A model generated the notes under the pieces. It did no database searches. It saw only the letters and a list, made by a program, of their open reading frames with translations, and had not been told where the DNA came from. Positions 54,009 to 63,273 of a DNA stretch of 64,000 nt are shown piece by piece. The translations under genes were made by a program, and so were the position numbers. This stretch comes from Endozoicomonas sp. SCSIO W0465 (lineage in GTDB: Bacteria; Pseudomonadota; Gammaproteobacteria; Pseudomonadales; Endozoicomonadaceae). The number at the start of each line of letters is the position of its first letter. Position 1 is the stretch's first letter. The stretch is taken from assembly GCF_023716865.1 (NCBI RefSeq), contig NZ_CP092417.1, forward strand, positions 598,001-662,000. The letters are read 5' to 3'.

Positions 54009-55706
54009 GTGCGCTGGGATAAGCGGCGTATATCTTGCGGGTGAAAGTCCCGTTGCGGAAGGAGAACCAGCTCCACCGTATAGCGAGTCTTGCGTTGCTG
54101 AAGGTAACGAAAGTGATGAAGCGTAGACAGCGAAATATCCGAGCCGAAACCAAATGGTGAACGTGACAGCTCCGAAATACCACTTGTTGTGGGTGCCGAT
54201 GCTCTTATGCAGGCAGCAGGCCCAAGAGTGCTGTGTAAGGTCAATCTGGGAATCCGAACAGCACTACCCTCCGGAGTCGCAGGCGTCGGCGAGTTTATAG
54301 AGATATACGACTGAACCCAGGAGATCCATAGGGCTCTCAAAGGATTGAGTATGTTAAGTACAAGTGCAAAACACGAGGCTTTACAGATGGCTCTATGGAA
54401 GTCGGAGTCAGTCATAGTAGTGATGAAGCGGGTAACGACCGTGGAGCGAAGGGCTGGCAGATAGATCGAGCGTGAGAGAGAAACAATGACCGTACTCAGC
54501 AACGACGGACAATCATGGTTAACGAAACTTGAGCGCATAGGTGAGAAATCGGCATACGACAGACAAATGGTGTTCAATAACCTTGGCCACCTGCTAAATG
54601 TTGACATGCTGAAGGAGCAATTCCATTGGTTGAACGGGAATAAAGCCGTAGGTATTGACCGTGAGACAAAGGAGACTTACGGCGTAAAACTGGATGAAAA
54701 TCTGAAACACCTTCTCCAGCGCATTCGCCGTGGGACTTACAGGCCAAAACCCGCGAGGGTCACTGAAATCCCGAAAGAGGATGGGAGCAAACGGCCACTG
54801 GTCATATCCTGCTTTGAAGACAAACTGGTGCAACTTGCAGCCAGTCAAATCCCTGGCAAGATATACGAACCGCTGTTTCTACCGTGCTCATACGGATTCA
54901 GGCCCGGCTTGAGTTGTCACGATGCTTTGAGGACTTTGCTGCAGTCCAGTTCCCGAAACCGGGATGGTGCTGTCTACGTGATAGATGAATGGTTTGCCGA
55001 GGTAAGCCGTTCTCACATCAAAGGGCGGGCGGAAATGGTGAGGTACGCTGACGATATGGTATTCCTTTTTGGGGATGCCAGTGAAGCAGAGCGCTTTTAT
55101 AAAGTGTTGCCAAAACGGTTAGAGAAGTTTGGTCTGGAGTTGCATAGAGAGAAATCGCAGATAATTCCTGCAGGATGGATTGCAGCTCAGAGGGCCAATC
55201 AATCAGGTAAGCGTCTTTCGACGTTTAACTTCCTGGGGTTCACCTGTTACTGGGGTAAGATGCGAAAAGGTGGTTGGCGACTGAAGTTCACCAGCCGTAA
55301 AGATCGTTTTGCATCGAAGCTCAAAGGGTTAAGGGAGTTCCTCTGGAAGCGCCTGAGTTCTGACCGTGTGCAAACGCTGAAGAGAGCGATTCGGGGGATC
55401 AAGGGATGGATCAACTATCATGGGATCACAGACAATCAAGGACGGGTCAGGCAGTTCATTCTGCAAGGCAAACGAACGATCCACAGATGGCTTAATCGTC
55501 AGGGAGGAAAAGGATACTTGAGCTGGGGAAAGCTGGTGAAAATTCTTAAAGTGTTGGCGTATCCAGAGAGCTGGAAAACGGTGTCAATGTTCCGGTCTCA
55601 CCGAACATGTGTGGGGACACGGGTCTATCGGGAGCCGGATGCGGTAATTCCGCAAGTCCGGTTCTGAGGAGGGGCTTGCCCGGGTGACCGGGCAGGTCTA
55701 CTCACC
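54009..55706 (+). mobile_element. Group II intron with degenerate reverse transcriptase, inserted in a hairpin repeat
   Basis: The 5' end is GTGCGCTGGGATAAG with GGTGAAAGTCCCG soon after. Domain V is recognisable at 55632-55665 (GAGCCGGATGCGG...CCGCAAGTCCGGTTCT), followed by a domain VI-like hairpin. The flanks match the repeat at 51720 (GCATA on the left, CTCTATCTATC on the right), so the uninterrupted site is known. It lies 6 bases past a CGTGGGAA hairpin stem, similar to how group IIC introns choose sites after terminator hairpins. Its enzyme has an internal deletion, so the copy is probably immobile by itself. Confidence 0.88.
54486..55667 (+). pseudogene. Group II intron reverse transcriptase/maturase with internal in-frame deletion
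   Basis: The 393-residue frame has the N-terminal RT blocks (GNKAVGIDRE, YRPKPARVTEIPKEDGSKRPL, PCSYGFRPGLSCHDAL). It jumps from GAVYVID directly to EWFAEVSRSHIKGRAEMVRYADDMVFLF. In intact relatives about 80 residues lie between, starting with the first catalytic Asp (xxADIKGFFD) and including the GTPQGG block. The YADD motif (about 187-190) and the maturase-like C-terminus are kept. The join near 54984 is at similar GTGATAGATG/GTGCTGGATG-type sequences, suggesting deletion by short homology. The frame is open, but reverse transcription should be lost; RNA binding could remain. Confidence 0.88.
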
Positions 55707-55799
55707 CTCTATCTATCAGCAAACTCCATTACTTTTCATTATCTGAGGCCCTGAAGCGGCCGTCCCTGCGATTTTTCATGTCCTTTGCGGTTTAAAACT

Positions 55800-56273
55800 C
55801 TATTCCGGCCCCGGGGGAAACCCATCCGTCATCATTTGCTCCATGGTCCACGGATTGGTATCCGGAAACTCATCCTCAGGTATTTCCAGTTCCCGCGAAG
55901 CATCCCGACAGGCAATGGGGTAACACTCCAGCAAACATTCATCCACTAATCCGTACAAACTGGGATTCTTCATCAACAGTCGTTTAACGATCGCCCGTTC
56001 TTTTTCCAGACTGTAATCAATGACCATAAACCAGCTGCGATACCAGCGGTTGAGTGTTCGTAAATCTTCCTTGAAGGCACGCATCTGCCATTTGAGCAGT
56101 AGAACCAGTATCCGGGTCAGATGATTTTCCAGAGTATTCACCTTTTCCTGGCCAAGGTCGTCTACTTCCTCAATCAGGTTTTCCAAGTCCAACGCTCGAA
56201 ACTTGTTTTTTTTCAGTAAATCAATTTGCTCACGGGTCCACTGATAAAAGTCCGTTTTATACAGGTTGCTCAT
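55800..56273 (-). CDS. DUF29 family protein
   Basis: The 157-residue helical protein matches DUF29, widespread in cyanobacteria and some gammaproteobacteria and often multicopy. Typical parts are LYKTDFYQWTREQIDLLKKNKFRALDLENLIEEVDDLG, KWQMRAFKEDLRTLNRWYRSW and the C-terminal CPIACRDAS-like segment. Function is unknown. Fragments of the same gene occur in the 146-bp repeats after the porin gene, suggesting the family has been shuffled locally with hairpin repeats. Confidence 0.85.
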   Translation of the reverse strand: MSNLYKTDFYQWTREQIDLLKKNKFRALDLENLIEEVDDLGQEKVNTLENHLTRILVLLLKWQMRAFKEDLRTLNRWYRSWFMVIDYSLEKERAIVKRLLMKNPSLYGLVDECLLECYPIACRDASRELEIPEDEFPDTNPWTMEQMMTDGFPPGPE

Positions 56274-56535
56274 TGTGATGACCTCCCGATGCTACTGATG
56301 TTTTTTTAAGAGTGTCAGCATTGTCTCAAGCGCAGAAAATGGTGGTTCCAACTCTCCGAACCCTGCCGTAAAGAATCAATACCAGAAGAAGCTGTCACAA
56401 ATGGGCTGGAGTATAGGTCATGAATGTCATGCCAGGGGAATTTTGATAATAACCAGGGGAATTTGACCATAAATCGTTAGTGGTTCCGCAATGAAATAAC
56501 GATGGCTGCGGAACCGGTTTAAAAGTCAGTGAGCG

Positions 56536-56859
56536 TTAAATAGATAGCTGGACAGTTTCACCGGTTTGTTCGGTAAGGCAACGGTTGAGTACATCGAGCA
56601 ACGCTTCTCCTTTGCCCTCAAGTAACCAGTCGCCCTGTTCCTCATCATAGTCAAAATGGAATCCACCACGGCGGGCCGCCATCCATAATTGCAAAAGTGG
56701 TGTCTGACGGCTGAGGATAATTTTACTGTTGTCTTCACAGGTTAACGTGAGAATGCCTGCTGACGTCTCATAGTCAATGTCCAGCCCGGAATCGTCTATG
56801 GCGTCTTCAATGGCCAGCATCAAGCCGTCCAGAAGCTCGTGAAATTGACGCTCTATCAT
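56536..56859 (-). CDS. cyaY: Iron-sulfur cluster assembly regulator CyaY (bacterial frataxin)
   Basis: The small cytosolic acidic protein binds iron and IscS and tunes Fe-S cluster assembly. The start is set at Met 56859, giving 107 residues as in E. coli CyaY (106); the frame is open further up to 56934 but the extra residues are unlike the family. Conserved parts are the acidic helix AIEDAIDDSGLDIDYE, GILTLTCEDNSKIILSRQTPL, and WMAARRGGFHFDYDE. It is divergent from lptM-lysA, the arrangement seen in Pseudomonas. Confidence 0.92.
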   Translation of the reverse strand: MIERQFHELLDGLMLAIEDAIDDSGLDIDYETSAGILTLTCEDNSKIILSRQTPLLQLWMAARRGGFHFDYDEEQGDWLLEGKGEALLDVLNRCLTEQTGETVQLSI

Positions 56860-57072
56860 ACGTGTCTCGGTGCAATACTGTTCTGAATGGGCAAATGTTA
56901 ACCTGCTTCCGGTTTTGCTGATAGAGCCTTCCATGAAAGGAAAACGCTTCAGTCAGCTTCAATCAGATAGCAGAGTAACCTCAATCATTAAAAAAGCCCT
57001 CAGCCATTTTAACTAGAGCCATCGGTAATTAGCCAGTTATACTGTGGGCTATTCAGAATTAAGGATCGGGTT

Positions 57073-57243
57073 ATGAGCGTGTTCACTGCTGGCCATCAGC
57101 TGAAAACTTCCGCATTTGCCGCTGCTGCGTTGCTGGTTCTGCTGCTGACCGGCTGTGGGCAGAAAGGTGACCTGTACCAACCCACATCATCACTGGTCAG
57201 TACTGATGCGCAGACTCGCCTTGTTGAAAAGGGCTTCAAATAA
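57073..57243 (+). CDS. lptM: Small lipoprotein LptM (YifL/LppL)
   Basis: The 56-residue protein has a signal peptide and lipobox (LLLTGCGQKGDLYQP), the strongly conserved motif of this lipoprotein. It assists maturation of the LptD-LptE lipopolysaccharide translocon in the outer membrane. It directly precedes lysA, its near-universal neighbour in gammaproteobacteria. The ATG follows GGATCGGGTT, a weak ribosome binding site. Confidence 0.92.
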   Translation: MSVFTAGHQLKTSAFAAAALLVLLLTGCGQKGDLYQPTSSLVSTDAQTRLVEKGFK

Positions 57244-57309
57244 CGCGGTTTTGGCAAACTGCTGGATTATTACACCAATAAATACATTGGAATGGGGAGC
57301 AGTCACCTG

Positions 57310-58584
57310 ATGGAGTGGTTTACTTTTCAGCCCTCGGAAAAACCGGCAGGTAAGGCGTTATTTGCAGAAGCTATTCCGGTTCAACGGCTGGCCAGTCAAT
57401 ACGGTACGCCTTTGTATGTCTACTCCAGAAAAGCTCTGGAGGACAGCTATCTGGCATACCATCAGGCCATGGCGGACTGGCCGCATCTGATTTGTTATGC
57501 GGTAAAAGCGAATGGCAACCTGGCGGTGCTGAATGTTCTGGCTCGACTGGGGGCTGGCTTTGATATTGTCTCTGTCGGTGAGCTGGAGCGTGTTCTGGCG
57601 GCTGGCGGTGATCCGGGCAAAGTGGTTTTTTCCGGGGTTGCCAAGCAACGCCATGAAATCCGTCGGGCGCTTGAAGTGGGTGTCCACTGCTTCAATATTG
57701 AGTCAGAACAGGAGCTGCAACGTATTCAGGAAGAAGCGCAGGCAATGGGTCAAGTGGCCCGCATCTCCCTGCGGGTCAACCCGGATGTTGATGCCCGGAC
57801 GCACCCATACATCTCCACTGGCCTGAAAGATAATAAGTTCGGCATTGATATTGACCGGGCTCCTGCCGTTTATGCCCGTGCTGCTGAATTGAGTCATATT
57901 GAGGTGGTGGGTGTTGACTGTCATATTGGCTCCCAGCTGACCACCACCGAACCGTTCCTGGATGCCCTGGATCGTCTCCTGCTGTTAATGGATCGCTTGA
58001 AAGCTCTGGGTATTCATTTGCAACATCTCGATATTGGCGGTGGCCTTGGGGTTCAGTATCAGGATGAAACAATACCATCCCCTTCTGACTACCTGATTTC
58101 GGTAAAACAGCGACTGGTTGAACAGGGCTATGGTGATTTGACCCTGGTGGTGGAGCCCGGCCGTTCCATTGCCGCCCGGGCCGGTATCATGCTGACCCGC
58201 GTTGAGCTGATCAAAACCACTGAGCAGAAGCACTTTGCCATTGTCGATGGCGCCATGAATGACCTGCTGAGGCCGGCCATCTATAGTGCCTGGCATACCA
58301 TTGTCAACACTGTGCAACACAGTGATGTCGATCCTCAGGTGTACGACATTGTCGGGCCGGTCTGTGAAAGTGGTGACTTCCTGGGTAAGCAGCGGCATCT
58401 GACCATCAGGGAGGGTGATCTGCTGGCGGTGTATTCGGCCGGTGCGTATGGTTTTGTGATGAGTTCCAATTACAACGCCCGAAATCGTGCCGCAGAAGTC
58501 ATGGTAGATGGTACCGAGGCTTATGTGATCCGTCGTCGGGAAACCATTGCCGAACAGTTTGCTGCAGAAAGCCTGCTGCCGTAG
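57310..58584 (+). CDS. lysA: Diaminopimelate decarboxylase
   Basis: The PLP-dependent enzyme catalyses the last step of lysine synthesis, meso-diaminopimelate to lysine. The start at 57310 (MEWFTFQP) has GGGGAG in the proper place; an in-frame start 18 bases earlier does not. Visible features are the PLP lysine in CYAVKANGN, HIGSQL, the GGGLGV glycine loop, EPGRSI, and CESGDFLG with the active-site Cys contributed across the dimer. Length 424 is usual. It is followed by dapF, the preceding step of the same pathway. Confidence 0.97.
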   Translation: MEWFTFQPSEKPAGKALFAEAIPVQRLASQYGTPLYVYSRKALEDSYLAYHQAMADWPHLICYAVKANGNLAVLNVLARLGAGFDIVSVGELERVLAAGGDPGKVVFSGVAKQRHEIRRALEVGVHCFNIESEQELQRIQEEAQAMGQVARISLRVNPDVDARTHPYISTGLKDNKFGIDIDRAPAVYARAAELSHIEVVGVDCHIGSQLTTTEPFLDALDRLLLLMDRLKALGIHLQHLDIGGGLGVQYQDETIPSPSDYLISVKQRLVEQGYGDLTLVVEPGRSIAARAGIMLTRVELIKTTEQKHFAIVDGAMNDLLRPAIYSAWHTIVNTVQHSDVDPQVYDIVGPVCESGDFLGKQRHLTIREGDLLAVYSAGAYGFVMSSNYNARNRAAEVMVDGTEAYVIRRRETIAEQFAAESLLP

Positions 58585-58646
58585 CCCTGCTGCCGAAGCA
58601 ATGCTCCAGGAATGTTCCAAAAATGTACCAAGAAAGAACCTGATAT

Positions 58647-59477
58647 ATGCTGCTACATTTCACCAAGATGCACGGTCTGGGTAACGACTTTATGGTGGTC
58701 GATATGGTGTCCCAGAACCTGCGCCTGCCCCCGGAAAAAATCCGTCGACTGGCGGACCGGCGGTTCGGGATCGGCTTTGACCAGTTGCTATTGGTTGAGC
58801 CCCCAACCCATCCTGATATCGATTTCCGCTACCGTATCTTCAATGCCGATGGCAGTGAAGTGGAGCAGTGTGGCAATGGGGCCCGCTGTTTCGCCCGTTT
58901 TGTACGGGACAAAAGGCTGATTGGCAGTGACCGGATTCGGGTGCAAACCGCCGGGGGGAACATTGAGCTGAGTATACTGAGTAATGGTGAGGTTTGTGTG
59001 GATATGGGGGTGCCCGGGCTGGAGCCTGAGCAGGTACCATTTAATGCGCCGCAGCGCTCAGAGACATACCCCCTCCGGGTTGATGGCCAGGTCATTGAGG
59101 TTGCTGTCGTTTCCATGGGCAATCCGCACTGCGTTTACCCGGTGGATGACGTTCACAGGGCGCCGGTAGAAACCTGGGGGCCGCTGATTGCAGCGCATCC
59201 GGATTTTCCCCGAAAGTGCAACGCCGGCTTCATGCAGGTTCTCAGTGCTGATGAGATTAACCTGCGGGTATTTGAGCGCGGTGTTGGTGAAACACTCGCC
59301 TGTGGCACCGGTGCCTGTGCCGCTGTGGTAGCAGGACGTCAGCTAGGCCTGCTCGGCGATACCGTTAAAGTGAATTTACCAGGGGGCAGCCTGTCTATTT
59401 ATTGGCCGGGAGAGGGTAGTCCGGTTATGATGACAGGTGCAGCAACCCGTGTTTATGAAGGATACACCCGGCTATAA
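58647..59477 (+). CDS. dapF: Diaminopimelate epimerase
   Basis: The 276-residue cofactor-independent epimerase converts LL- to meso-diaminopimelate for peptidoglycan and lysine. The two catalytic Cys are in EQCGNGARCFARF (Cys75) and LACGTGACAAVV (about 220). The N-terminal FTKMHGLGNDFMVVD is characteristic. It lies 62 bp after lysA and 21 bp before the DUF484 gene, so one operon is likely. Confidence 0.97.
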   Translation: MLLHFTKMHGLGNDFMVVDMVSQNLRLPPEKIRRLADRRFGIGFDQLLLVEPPTHPDIDFRYRIFNADGSEVEQCGNGARCFARFVRDKRLIGSDRIRVQTAGGNIELSILSNGEVCVDMGVPGLEPEQVPFNAPQRSETYPLRVDGQVIEVAVVSMGNPHCVYPVDDVHRAPVETWGPLIAAHPDFPRKCNAGFMQVLSADEINLRVFERGVGETLACGTGACAAVVAGRQLGLLGDTVKVNLPGGSLSIYWPGEGSPVMMTGAATRVYEGYTRL

Positions 59478-59498
59478 ATCAGCTAAGGGCCAAAGATA

Positions 59499-60227
59499 AT
59501 GACTGAACCAATCGTCGCAGCCGACAAGGAAAAACAGCAATCCATTGATCAGCCGCAGGCTCTGAAACCGGGACAGGTTGCTGACTACCTGAGAGAGCAC
59601 TCTGACTTCTTTGTTGGGCGTGACGACTTGTTGCTGGATCTGAAATTGCCCCATCAACGTGGTGATACCATCTCGCTGGTGGAGCGTCAGGTGGCACTGC
59701 TGCGTGAACGGGCGCTGGACTACCGGCACCAGCTGGCACGTATGGCTGATAACGCCAGAGAGAATGAAAAACTCTTTGACCGCATGCGTCTTCTGGTACT
59801 GTCATTGCTGGAAAGCAAAGACCTGGAACAGCTGGTGGAGGTCATCGGTGACAGCCTTAACCATGAGTTTGGTATCGAATTTCATTCGCTGATTCTGTTC
59901 AGTGAAAAACCGATGAGCCTGCCCGTGAGGATTGAGCATACCGACGTTGTTGTCGAAACTCTGGGTTCCATCATGACCAGTGGTAAAGCCATTTGTGGGC
60001 AGGTGACTCAGGCAGAACTGGACTTCCTGTTTCAGGAGCAGGCCGGCAATGTTGGCTCGGTGGCCATTGCGCCCCTGAGCTATGTCCTCAGTGAACCGCA
60101 GCAACTGGGGATTCTGGCATTGGGTAGTCAGGATAAGCACCATTTCAAGGCCAGCATGGGCACCCTGTTTATCAGTTACCTGGGCGATATATTGAGCCGA
60201 ATTCTGGCTCGTCAGCTTCATTCATGA
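59499..60227 (+). CDS. DUF484 family protein (GAF-like)
   Basis: The 242-residue cytosolic protein matches DUF484. Its N-terminal helix (VADYLREHSDFFVGRDDLLLDLKLPHQ), then RGDTISLVERQVALLRERALDYRHQL as a coiled coil, and a C-terminal GAF-like domain (about 100-240, GSVAIAPLSY...LGILALGSQDKHHF) are typical. It almost always sits between dapF and xerC, as here, and the stop overlaps the xerC start by ATGA. A role linked to XerC is suspected but unproved. Confidence 0.92.
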   Translation: MTEPIVAADKEKQQSIDQPQALKPGQVADYLREHSDFFVGRDDLLLDLKLPHQRGDTISLVERQVALLRERALDYRHQLARMADNARENEKLFDRMRLLVLSLLESKDLEQLVEVIGDSLNHEFGIEFHSLILFSEKPMSLPVRIEHTDVVVETLGSIMTSGKAICGQVTQAELDFLFQEQAGNVGSVAIAPLSYVLSEPQQLGILALGSQDKHHFKASMGTLFISYLGDILSRILARQLHS

Positions 60228-61174
60228 GTCCCTCTGCTGCCGATTCCCCGGTCAATAGCGGCCTGCAACAGTCAGTGGCCGCTTTTATGGACTACCTTCG
60301 CTATGAAAAGCAGCACTCACCGCATACGCTCTGTGCCTATCAGCGTGATCTCTCCCGTATTATGCAACAGGCGACAGCCGGAGACATTCAGGGCTGGGAA
60401 CAGATTACCGAGCAGCAGTTAAAGCACTGGCTCGGACTCTGGCATGAAGAGGGTTTATCCAGCCGCAGCCTGCAGCGGCTGATTTCATCGGTTCGTCGTT
60501 TTTATCAGTACCTGTTAACTCAGGGTGTGGTAGCCAATAATCCGGCCCGGCTGCTTCGGGCGCCGAAAACCGCTCGGCCTCTGCCGGTGACGCTGGATGC
60601 AGATCAGGTCAATCACTTGCTGGATGACCCCTATGGTCAGGCGGATGGTGATCCTCTCAAGTGCCGTGATCTGGCTATTCTGGAACTCTTCTACTCTTCA
60701 GGTTTGCGGCTGGCCGAGTTGGCGGCACTGAATATTGACAGTTTTTCCGGTGATTGGTCACAGGTGAGAGTGCTTGGGAAACGCAGTAAAGAGCGCATGG
60801 TCCCGGTGGGAAGCAAAGCCCGGCAGGCGATTCAACACTGGCTGAGGTTTCGCCAACAGTTCGTTCGGAGCGAGAGTGGCAGTGCCCTGTTCCTGTCAAA
60901 GCCGGGCAAGCGCATCAGTACCCGACAGATTCAGTATCGTATCAAGGCGTTTGCCAGGGAAGCGGGCATGCCGGTGGGGGTTCATCCTCATATGCTGAGA
61001 CACTCGTTTGCCAGTCACCTGCTGGAATCCAGCGGTGACCTGCGCTCAATTCAGGAACTGCTGGGGCACAGCGATATCTCCACCACCCAGATCTATACCC
61101 ATCTGGATTTTCAGCATCTGGCGGCGGTGTATGATAAGGCGCACCCAAGAGCGAGGAAGAAAAAAGATAAATAG
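60224..61174 (+). CDS. xerC: Site-specific tyrosine recombinase XerC
   Basis: The 316-residue recombinase works with XerD at dif to resolve chromosome dimers. The N-terminal SAM-like domain (about 15-100) precedes the catalytic domain. The residues are Arg in SGLRLAEL, Lys in LGKRSKERMVPVG, H-x-x-R in HMLRHSFASHLLESSGDL, His in LLGHSDISTT, and the nucleophilic Tyr in QIYTHLDF. Start codon overlap with the preceding gene shows coupling. Context (lysA-dapF-DUF484-xerC) confirms the call over XerD. Confidence 0.95.
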   Translation: MSPSAADSPVNSGLQQSVAAFMDYLRYEKQHSPHTLCAYQRDLSRIMQQATAGDIQGWEQITEQQLKHWLGLWHEEGLSSRSLQRLISSVRRFYQYLLTQGVVANNPARLLRAPKTARPLPVTLDADQVNHLLDDPYGQADGDPLKCRDLAILELFYSSGLRLAELAALNIDSFSGDWSQVRVLGKRSKERMVPVGSKARQAIQHWLRFRQQFVRSESGSALFLSKPGKRISTRQIQYRIKAFAREAGMPVGVHPHMLRHSFASHLLESSGDLRSIQELLGHSDISTTQIYTHLDFQHLAAVYDKAHPRARKKKDK

Positions 61175-61213
61175 ACAGCAGTACGTTCTCTTATAAACCG
61201 TCCGGGAACAGCT

Positions 61214-61408
61214 AGTACATGGTTTCAATGAGTTTGACGGGTTGACGTGCCTCCGCGCTCCGTTCGTCCTGAGCCTGTCGAAGGGCGGAAACTCCGGACT
61301 CTGATAGATTGTGCCAAGCACCCTTCGTCCGTGCATCCTGAGCCAAGCCGAAGGGCGCTCAAGGTGAACGGAGATTGTACACGTCAAACTCATTGAAACC
61401 ATGTACTG
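61214..61408. repeat. 195-bp MITE-like element with perfect 26-bp terminal inverted repeats
   Basis: The arms at 61214-61239 (AGTACATGGTTTCAATGAG, then TTTGACG) and 61383-61408 are exact complements. Inside are two copies of a TTCGTCC...CCTGAGCC...CGAAGGGCG block, a motif widespread in bacterial genomes. No coding potential. A single end of the same element is at 28186-28210. The remaining non-coding bases of 61175-61524 contain nothing else I recognise. Confidence 0.88.
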
Positions 61409-61524
61409 TTCGATCCGATGGTTTTAACAAAAATAAACAAAGAATACCGGCAGGTTATCCGGCAACCATTATTATTTACAGGACAAAAATTATTTGAAAC
61501 CTGTCAGGGTAAAGCGAATCTCAT

Positions 61525-63228
61525 ATGGACACATCTATCAATAGATCTCAATTGGTCGATGCTTCTACGCAAACGCCTGTTCATAATTCTACCCAAACTG
61601 AATCTGGTGAAGGAAGCCCCGGTGCCATGGGACCCTACGACGTTCGCCGTATGGATAACGTGGTCATGTTTACTGGTCATTTGCCAGATCAGAGAGAGAT
61701 TTCCGTACAAAAGCAAAAGGATAGGGTGGTCGTCAAATTTTTCCCTGGTTTGAATTCGGAAACAGGGAACGAAGATTGCCTTAAAAAATCGTTCAGTATC
61801 CGGTTCCAAAGTGTACCAGTGGGCCAGGGATCCGTTGACGGGTCAGTAGGAAGTGACGGTGAAGACCTTGTCTGGGACGATTTCAGGGAATCTGCAGAGT
61901 TACACAGCAATAATCTGGACATTTCAGAGGAAGCCGTCTTTCTGACTCAACGCGCTCGAGATTCGGGCATTGTCAGAAGTCCAAAAGATTCCGCGCTGAT
62001 TGGCACTGAACCGTCTGACCTGTCAGAGGCATTGAGAAACCTGTCATCCTCAAGGGTAGACACTGTTTCAGAAACTGGTTCCTATTGTTCCTCGACAGGC
62101 GCAATGCCTTCTCTTGACCGACAGTCTAACAGCTCTTTGGACACGGCCAACAGTTCTTCAAATTCTGCCACTGCCAGTGGCAGTCTCTTCAGGAATGGCC
62201 GGCAGATTTGCGAAATAGCTGAAATGATAAGTGATTCGCGCCAATGTTTAGAACCCGTTTCCAGGCAGATATTCAGCAGACTGATCACTTATGACCCCCA
62301 TGTGGTACCCGGCTGGTTCAAGAAATACCAGTCTCCATCTTTGACGATAACGACAGTGGAAAATTTCTTGTTGCAAAGCTTTGCCAAATGGATGGGCTGG
62401 CTTGATGCTGACGGTAAAAACATGAATCTTTTTACCGGTACAAGTCATCGGTTGAGTCCAAAATTTATTTTTTGGCTCGAAAATAATACCAGTGCCTTTG
62501 AGTGTATTTCTCAAGCTGCACAACTGCATGCAAATGTCCGAAGGGATGTCCACCGATGCTTTTGCGGAGAAATCAGGGTCATTGATCGTGTCCAACTCTA
62601 TGAAACACTGTCTTTTAAACAAGGTGATAAGGCATCACTCAAAAACAAAAGTGGAAATTTGCAACTTTTATCTGAATGCTCCTCTGCAATTTTCTTCTAT
62701 TTCCGAAACTTTGTATCGAAAATTGCGGAAGTGATTGAATCAAAAAAATACCGAGCAGAGAAGGCAGCGGTCGCCAGGAAAATAGCGGTCCATACAATTT
62801 TGGAAAAACAGAGAGGGAATATTGATTTGTTAAAGGCATGTGTGTCTTACAATCTGGCGGTTATGTTGATCGAGAAAGAGTATGCGTCCACTGGTTTGGC
62901 TAAATACGATGCATCGAGGAGGGTCAATGGACAGTTAGACTTTGAGGTTGACTATTCCCGTATTGAACCCAACAACCTGGAGGTTATAAAGAAGTTAATC
63001 ATCCTGATTGAAGCGCTAGAGGACGAAGGCCGGGTTATCATCGAAAATTACAAAGACACTATAGACGCTCTGCCACGAGTGAGAGATGGTAAGAGCTTTG
63101 AGGAGAGGGTGTTGCAGATGTGTAAATACGATACCGGTTATGCCAGCAGTCCGTTACAGGGTATAAAGTCAACGTTGCGGGCAATATTGGAAAATCATCC
63201 GGCAAACCTGACAGGCTTACCGGGCTAA
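61525..63228 (+). CDS. Hypothetical 567-residue protein
   Basis: No domain is recognised. The N-terminal 35 residues are Ser/Thr/Gln-rich (STQTPVHNSTQTESGEG), a possible disordered leader. Residues about 40-100 suggest a small beta domain, and about 100-225 is Ser/Asp-rich low complexity. From about 230 to the end the protein is helical (SFAKWMGWLDADGKN, ESKKYRAEKAAVARKIAVHTILE, IKKLIILIEALEDEGRVII). There is no signal peptide or membrane segment. The gene follows a MITE, away from core genes, and its composition is like the other unknown proteins of the window. An effector is possible but unproved. Confidence 0.68.
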   Translation: MDTSINRSQLVDASTQTPVHNSTQTESGEGSPGAMGPYDVRRMDNVVMFTGHLPDQREISVQKQKDRVVVKFFPGLNSETGNEDCLKKSFSIRFQSVPVGQGSVDGSVGSDGEDLVWDDFRESAELHSNNLDISEEAVFLTQRARDSGIVRSPKDSALIGTEPSDLSEALRNLSSSRVDTVSETGSYCSSTGAMPSLDRQSNSSLDTANSSSNSATASGSLFRNGRQICEIAEMISDSRQCLEPVSRQIFSRLITYDPHVVPGWFKKYQSPSLTITTVENFLLQSFAKWMGWLDADGKNMNLFTGTSHRLSPKFIFWLENNTSAFECISQAAQLHANVRRDVHRCFCGEIRVIDRVQLYETLSFKQGDKASLKNKSGNLQLLSECSSAIFFYFRNFVSKIAEVIESKKYRAEKAAVARKIAVHTILEKQRGNIDLLKACVSYNLAVMLIEKEYASTGLAKYDASRRVNGQLDFEVDYSRIEPNNLEVIKKLIILIEALEDEGRVIIENYKDTIDALPRVRDGKSFEERVLQMCKYDTGYASSPLQGIKSTLRAILENHPANLTGLPG

Positions 63229-63273
63229 TTCCTGCTGTTTATGTGGTGTTGAAAATATGCAGTATGCTTATAC

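Noticed and set aside
53882..54607. 241-codon minus-strand frame
   Set aside because: It runs antisense through a MITE and the intron ribozyme; codon pattern is not protein-like.
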